DNA of 64,000 nucleotides from JAWPMV01 sp039819665. GTDB taxonomy: Bacteria; Bacteroidota; Bacteroidia; J057. The notes under the pieces were generated by a model. It was given only the letters and a program-made list of their open reading frames with translations, searched no databases and was not told where the DNA came from. The position numbers were made by a program, and so were the translations under genes. Shown here piece by piece: positions 59,886 through 64,000 of the stretch. Location of the stretch: NCBI GenBank assembly GCA_039819665.1, contig JBCBRM010000011.1:1-64000 (forward strand), in the 5' to 3' direction. Positions within the stretch are counted from its first letter, which is position 1, and each line of letters starts with the position of its first letter.

Positions 59886-62030
59886 CTAATTTGTGCCGAT
59901 ATCTGCTGTTGCTGCAGCTTCCATCGCAGCTCTTACCTGATCAGCTGTACCTTGAATAAAGGCCTTGATCTTGGGTATATCTTCATCTTTCAGCTTTCCA
60001 GTGAAATTAGGCATTCCCTTTTCTGCTAAGGCATCTGTGAGAACAAATTTTTCCAGATTATCGATAACAGATTTATCAGAATATCCCAAATTGGGGATAG
60101 ATCCTCCGCTTGCTACTGCTGGTACGCCATGGCAGAATACACAGCCATTTATATAAAGCTTAGCACCCATACCTACATCAGCAGGATTATATTCTACACC
60201 TGCTACCAGAGGTTTCTGTGGGGTTGGGCTAAATTCAGGCATTTGACCTGTGCCTCCAATCTTGAAGGTATAAACTTTCCCTGAAGTTTGGGTTTCGGAA
60301 TGGCCAGCTGCCAATCCATACACACCTCCCCAGCCAACTGCGATACTTACATATTGTTCTCCATCTACTTCAAAGGTAGAAGGTGCTGCAATAACTCCTG
60401 TGCCTGTGGGAGTTTCCCAAAGCTTATCACCCGTTTCAGCATTATATGCAACAAAACGTCCATCGGCCGTTCCCTGGAATACCAGATTACCAGCCGTGGT
60501 CAGTACACCACCATTCCAGGGGGAAATATGATCTACTTTCCATTTGGCTTCCTGTTTTACCGGATCCCAGGCAAGCAGATGACCAAAGGCTGGACCTTTA
60601 GGAGGTACAGCAGAAGCCAATACACCGAGGTTCCATCCCAGTAGGTTATGAGGACCTCCGCCAGCGGTTCCATTGGCCACCCAATCATCATTGGTTTCAA
60701 TTACTATAGGTATACCTTGAGCAGGTATATAAGTCAAGCCTGTCTGAGGGTTGAAGGCCATCGGATGCCAGTTGTGTGCGCCGTAGGGACCGGGGATGGC
60801 TTCATAAGCTCCACTTTTATACTCAGCTTCAGTGATTTCCATAGGCTTACCATCTTCATCATATCCAGTAGCCCAGTTGACCGTTACAAAGTTTTTAGCA
60901 GAAATAAATTCTCCATTGGTACGATCAATGACAAAATAGAATCCATTTTTAGGAGCCTGCATGATGACTTTACGATCTGCTCCTTCGATATTCAAATCTG
61001 CCAGAATTAAATGTTGGGTAGCCGTATAATCCCAGTGATCTCCTGGAGTCGTTTGATAATGCCAAACATATTCTCCATCATCTGGATTGAGGGCAACTAT
61101 AGAAGATAGAAAGAGGTTGTCTCCACCACCAGGACTACGAAGTCTTCTGTTCCAGGGAGAGCCATTTCCAACTCCTACATACATGAGGTTTAGCTCAGGA
61201 TCATAGGCCATAGCATCCCACATGGTACCACCACCACCAACTTCCCAGTATTTTCCAGCTGGATCCCAGGTTTCGGCAGCCATTTTCATGGCATCATTTT
61301 CAAATGGTTCATCGGGATTTCCCGGTACAGAATAGAATCTCCAGGCTTGTTCACCAGTCTCCGCATCATAAGCCGTAATGTATCCTCTCACGCCATATTC
61401 AGCTCCACCATTTCCGATAATCACATTCCCCTTGATAACACGAGGAGCTCCGGTAATGGTATAGTTTTTTGTTTGATCTAGGGTAACAACTTCCCATTCT
61501 TGATCACCTGTAGCTGCATCTAATGCAATCAGTCGTCCATCTAGAGAAGCAACAAAGACTTTGCCTTTGTAAACAGCTACTCCACGATTTACAACATCGC
61601 AACAAGCCTTCTGGGCAGTATGCTTGGGAACTTTAGGATCAAATTTCCAAATCTGTTCTCCTGTACGAACATTTACGGCGTGGACGATACTCCAGGGCCC
61701 TGTTACATACATAATCCCATCTACCACAATAGGGGTAGATTCTACGCCTCGGATGGAGCCTAATTCATAAGACCAGACCAAACCGAGGTCTTTAACATTT
61801 TCTGTATTGATAGCTTTAAGTGCACTGAAGCGATTTTCTTCATTATTCAGACCATAATTCAACCAGTTTTTGGAATCACCGGCATCCAGGCTTGCATCAT
61901 CAATGGCATTTGTAACAGCTTTGATATGTCCGGGACTTCCTTTCGGGGGAGTAGGAGGCTTACATGCTGTGAAAAAATAGCATATAGCCATTAGCATAAA
62001 TCCTGTACGCAGGAATTTGAGTAGTAGCAT
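59886..62030 (-). CDS. PQQ-dependent alcohol dehydrogenase with cytochrome c domain
   Basis: A 714-residue quinohaemoprotein. The lipoprotein signal (YFFTAC, Cys23) points to a periplasmic or membrane-anchored enzyme. The eight-bladed PQQ propeller (about 55-600) has the vicinal disulfide Cys143-Cys144 (KACCDV), which stacks on PQQ, a WDYTATQ segment holding the probable catalytic Asp, and tryptophan-docking blade motifs (AYDAETGEQAWRF, AYNAETGDKLWETPTGTGV). The C-terminal 85 residues carry one haem c site, CVFCH (630-634). It would oxidise alcohols or aldehydes and pass electrons through its own haem to the respiratory chain. PQQ must come from elsewhere: no pqq gene is in the window. An FG-GAP protein gene lies 236 bases upstream. 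Confidence 0.93.
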   Translation of the reverse strand: MLLLKFLRTGFMLMAICYFFTACKPPTPPKGSPGHIKAVTNAIDDASLDAGDSKNWLNYGLNNEENRFSALKAINTENVKDLGLVWSYELGSIRGVESTPIVVDGIMYVTGPWSIVHAVNVRTGEQIWKFDPKVPKHTAQKACCDVVNRGVAVYKGKVFVASLDGRLIALDAATGDQEWEVVTLDQTKNYTITGAPRVIKGNVIIGNGGAEYGVRGYITAYDAETGEQAWRFYSVPGNPDEPFENDAMKMAAETWDPAGKYWEVGGGGTMWDAMAYDPELNLMYVGVGNGSPWNRRLRSPGGGDNLFLSSIVALNPDDGEYVWHYQTTPGDHWDYTATQHLILADLNIEGADRKVIMQAPKNGFYFVIDRTNGEFISAKNFVTVNWATGYDEDGKPMEITEAEYKSGAYEAIPGPYGAHNWHPMAFNPQTGLTYIPAQGIPIVIETNDDWVANGTAGGGPHNLLGWNLGVLASAVPPKGPAFGHLLAWDPVKQEAKWKVDHISPWNGGVLTTAGNLVFQGTADGRFVAYNAETGDKLWETPTGTGVIAAPSTFEVDGEQYVSIAVGWGGVYGLAAGHSETQTSGKVYTFKIGGTGQMPEFSPTPQKPLVAGVEYNPADVGMGAKLYINGCVFCHGVPAVASGGSIPNLGYSDKSVIDNLEKFVLTDALAEKGMPNFTGKLKDEDIPKIKAFIQGTADQVRAAMEAAATADIGTN

Positions 62031-62266
62031 AATAAACTTGTAGTTTTTAGTACGTAAAGAGTAAAGATCTTTGAATTAGAGGGAATGCTTCGGTTAAGTA
62101 GACATTATAATTTATGAAAATTTTTAAAACCCTGCAAGGCGTGAGGCTAAATGAACGCTCCTGCAATTCATGAAGCATGGAATAGAAAATACTAGTTAAA
62201 CTGACACTATCCCTAATTTCAGGGACTAGAAGGGAATTGATCAGAATGGAAAAGAGAGAAAAGACT

Positions 62267-64000
62267 TTATTTCAGCTTATACCCTTGCAGAGCATCATTA
62301 TTTCTGCTGATAATAAAATAGGTCTCTCCATTGATTGTCTGGATTTTTTGTAGATCCTTTGCGTTTCCATCGATATACAAACCGCTTTTTTCGGAACTAA
62401 CAGAAGTGTAATTACCAGATCTATCCGATAATAAAACAAGTCCGCTCCCGGCGTCCAGGCGAGGAGTTTCGACTTCTGTATTATAGATATTACCTGTCAG
62501 AATTAAGTCTTCATACCCATCTTCATTGTAGTCCAGTTTTTCGCTGGAGAAAATAGGGAATAGCTGAGCTTCTTTAGGCAATTTTTGAATCTTGAATTTC
62601 CCATTTCCCTGATTCACCAATACCAGAGAGGAGAAAGTGGTAACCTCGTATTCGAAGGCATCCTTAAGCTCCGCCCCATAAATATCATCCAGGGTTGCTT
62701 TGGCAAATGCATTGTAGGTAGGGAATTTTTCGGCTACGAATGGCATTTGCTGACTGGAACACTCACGACCACGAACGGGAAGATAATCTCCTTCCGCTTC
62801 GTTTTTATAGCTCAATACGATATCGAGAGTCCCATTGGAGTCAAAATCATTGGCAAACACCTTGAAGGGTTTTTCTGGACTGGTTTTGAACTTGGAGTTC
62901 AATCCCAGATTTCCCATAATATAATCGGGTTTTCCATCTTTGTTTACATCTGTTTCCGTGATACTAAACCACCAACCTTTTTGAGCTCCCAATTCGCTGT
63001 TTTTAGAGACATCGACAAAGGAACCTTTGTTATTCTTGAGTACGTGTATGCTCGTCCATTCCCCTGCCAAAATAAGGTCTACCCAACCATCTCCGTCAAA
63101 ATCGCTAGCTAGTACCTGATTGATAATGCCCAAGTCGCTGAGCATAGGAGCTATCTCTAAACTGGCGTCTACGAACTTGCCTCCTTCATTTCTATACAAG
63201 CGTGAAGGAGCTGCCTGGGGATAGCTTTGGGGATTGATTCGATTTCCAACGACAATATCCATGTCTCCATCTTTGTCAAAATCAAGGGCAGTTACTGCTT
63301 TACCACTATATTTTTCCTCATCAAAATCATGTCCCTTACTTCGACTAAACTTTCCTTTACCATCGTTTAAATAAAGCCTGTCAGCATAAGTTTCGATTGA
63401 GGATTCTTCCGCATTTCCCCCACTCGCCACAAAAAGATCCAAATCACCATCTCCATCAAAATCCTCAAAGAGGGATTCCATATCTTCAAAATGGGCATCT
63501 TCTACAAAACTATCTTGCTCACTTTTCTCGAAGCCATCTGCTCCCTGAAGGTAAATCGCAGCACTTTGTCCCATTGCCCCTCCAATATATAAATCCTCGA
63601 GCTTGTCCCCATTTACATCCGCTTTAGACATATATGGTCCTAAAGTCGATTGTCCGTAGGGAAGGAGGATTTCTTTGGCGAAATCATCATAGGCATTTTC
63701 TTTATGGGTGAAAGTTAATCCCAAATCCTTAAGATTAATTTTCTCCATACGTGAAGCCGCCACATAATCTGCTTGCCCTTCTGCTTGCTTGGCGTCTGCT
63801 TCAGAAAAGGTGATTTTACTATTGGCTTTAACCTTATATCTTTCTTCAAATTTTCCCGAAGGCCATTCAATGCGAAGGGTATCAATAATCCTTGCATTCC
63901 CTAAGCCAAAGTGAGCAATAGGAGGAACCGAAGAGAGGTATCCCCTGACTCGATTGGTTTCAACGACTAGGGTTTGACCTTTTATTTTGGCATAGACCCG
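62267..64000 (-). CDS. large FG-GAP/ASPIC-UnbV protein, 3' part
   Basis: The minus-strand frame is open from the stop at 62267 to the right edge, so the gene begins beyond 64000; the GTG at 63763 is not a real start. The first visible part holds an ASPIC/UnbV domain (HFGLGNARIIDTLRIEWPSG, encoded about 63845-63915). A second set of FG-GAP/VCBS calcium-binding blades follows: DVNGDKLEDLYIGG, DFDGDGDLDLFVASGG, DFDKDGDMDIVVGN, DFDGDGWVDLILAG, DVNKDGKPDYIMGN and DYNEDGYEDLILTG. There is no T9SS domain at the C-terminus. The layout is that of the large (about 1,100-residue) surface propeller proteins common in marine Bacteroidota. Function unknown. Confidence 0.88.
   Translation of the reverse strand, partial: RVYAKIKGQTLVVETNRVRGYLSSVPPIAHFGLGNARIIDTLRIEWPSGKFEERYKVKANSKITFSEADAKQAEGQADYVAASRMEKINLKDLGLTFTHKENAYDDFAKEILLPYGQSTLGPYMSKADVNGDKLEDLYIGGAMGQSAAIYLQGADGFEKSEQDSFVEDAHFEDMESLFEDFDGDGDLDLFVASGGNAEESSIETYADRLYLNDGKGKFSRSKGHDFDEEKYSGKAVTALDFDKDGDMDIVVGNRINPQSYPQAAPSRLYRNEGGKFVDASLEIAPMLSDLGIINQVLASDFDGDGWVDLILAGEWTSIHVLKNNKGSFVDVSKNSELGAQKGWWFSITETDVNKDGKPDYIMGNLGLNSKFKTSPEKPFKVFANDFDSNGTLDIVLSYKNEAEGDYLPVRGRECSSQQMPFVAEKFPTYNAFAKATLDDIYGAELKDAFEYEVTTFSSLVLVNQGNGKFKIQKLPKEAQLFPIFSSEKLDYNEDGYEDLILTGNIYNTEVETPRLDAGSGLVLLSDRSGNYTSVSSEKSGLYIDGNAKDLQKIQTINGETYFIISRNNDALQGYKLK

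Noticed and set aside
62585..63112. 175-codon plus-strand frame opposite the FG-GAP protein
   Set aside because: It is antisense to regular calcium-binding blade motifs and has no recognisable domain.
1..64000. CRISPR arrays, rRNA genes, insertion sequences or prophage
   Set aside because: No regularly spaced direct repeats, rRNA-like sequence, transposase motifs or phage structural genes were seen.

Overview
The window reads as a 64 kb piece of chromosome from a free-living Bacteroidota bacterium of the Saprospiria/Cytophagia type; the exact genus cannot be read from it. The evidence is two proteins with type IX secretion (T9SS) C-terminal domains, promoters of the form TTG-N20/21-TAnnTTTG, FG-GAP/ASPIC-UnbV proteins, a DUF1501/DUF1800 pair, a DUF349 protein and an MbnP-type lipoprotein. 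There are no rRNA genes, insertion sequences or CRISPR arrays.

Region by region. 1-5407: a histidine-utilisation operon, hutH (3' end only)-hutU-hutI-hutG-hutF, encoding the five-step route to glutamate and formate. The first 70 bases are an inverted piece of hutH. 5408-21346: a minus-strand surface-polysaccharide locus, transcribed from two Wzc-like co-polymerases and a Wza-like exporter through a Wzx flippase and an FkbM methyltransferase to glycosyltransferases, a Wzy polymerase, an APH-like kinase, a nucleotidyltransferase/thymidylate-kinase-like fusion and an acyltransferase. Both Wzc-like proteins have broken P-loops and no terminal tyrosine cluster. 21604-23459: an ECF sigma factor, a one-pass acidic membrane protein (probable anti-sigma) and a secreted helical protein. 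23539-31822: a DUF349 protein, lysyl-tRNA synthetase and a secreted DUF1800/DUF1501 pair. 31823-32882: a gene-free AT-rich kilobase. 32883-37610: a response regulator, a nucleotidyltransferase, an unusual UvrA and a small membrane protein. 37913-45124: an FG-GAP/ASPIC T9SS protein, a MaoC hydratase and two large envelope proteins without a recognised family. 45125-47373: two palindromic repeats and an MbnP/MbnH-like copper pair. 47533-50992: MazG, two small membrane proteins, a third palindromic repeat and an S10 peptidase. 51320-54484: a tRNA-Arg(CCU) unit with its own promoter and terminator, a KilA-N protein, a split DUF1214/DUF1254 pair and a 56-residue basic protein with its own promoter and terminator. 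54497-59832: a double cold-shock/DUF3825 protein, a GNAT, XdhC, a MoaD-like protein and a BNR-repeat protein. 59886-64000: a PQQ dehydrogenase with a fused cytochrome c and the 3' part of a large FG-GAP/ASPIC protein.

The most interesting items are the frame-preserving inverted segment in hutH (real inversion or assembly fold-back), the kinase-dead pair of Wzc paralogues with an unusual kinase/nucleotidyltransferase module in the glycan locus, the MbnP/MbnH pair outside a methanobactin context, the compact transcription unit for a tiny basic protein, the CSD-CSD-DUF3825 protein, and a UvrA lacking half of its first zinc site.
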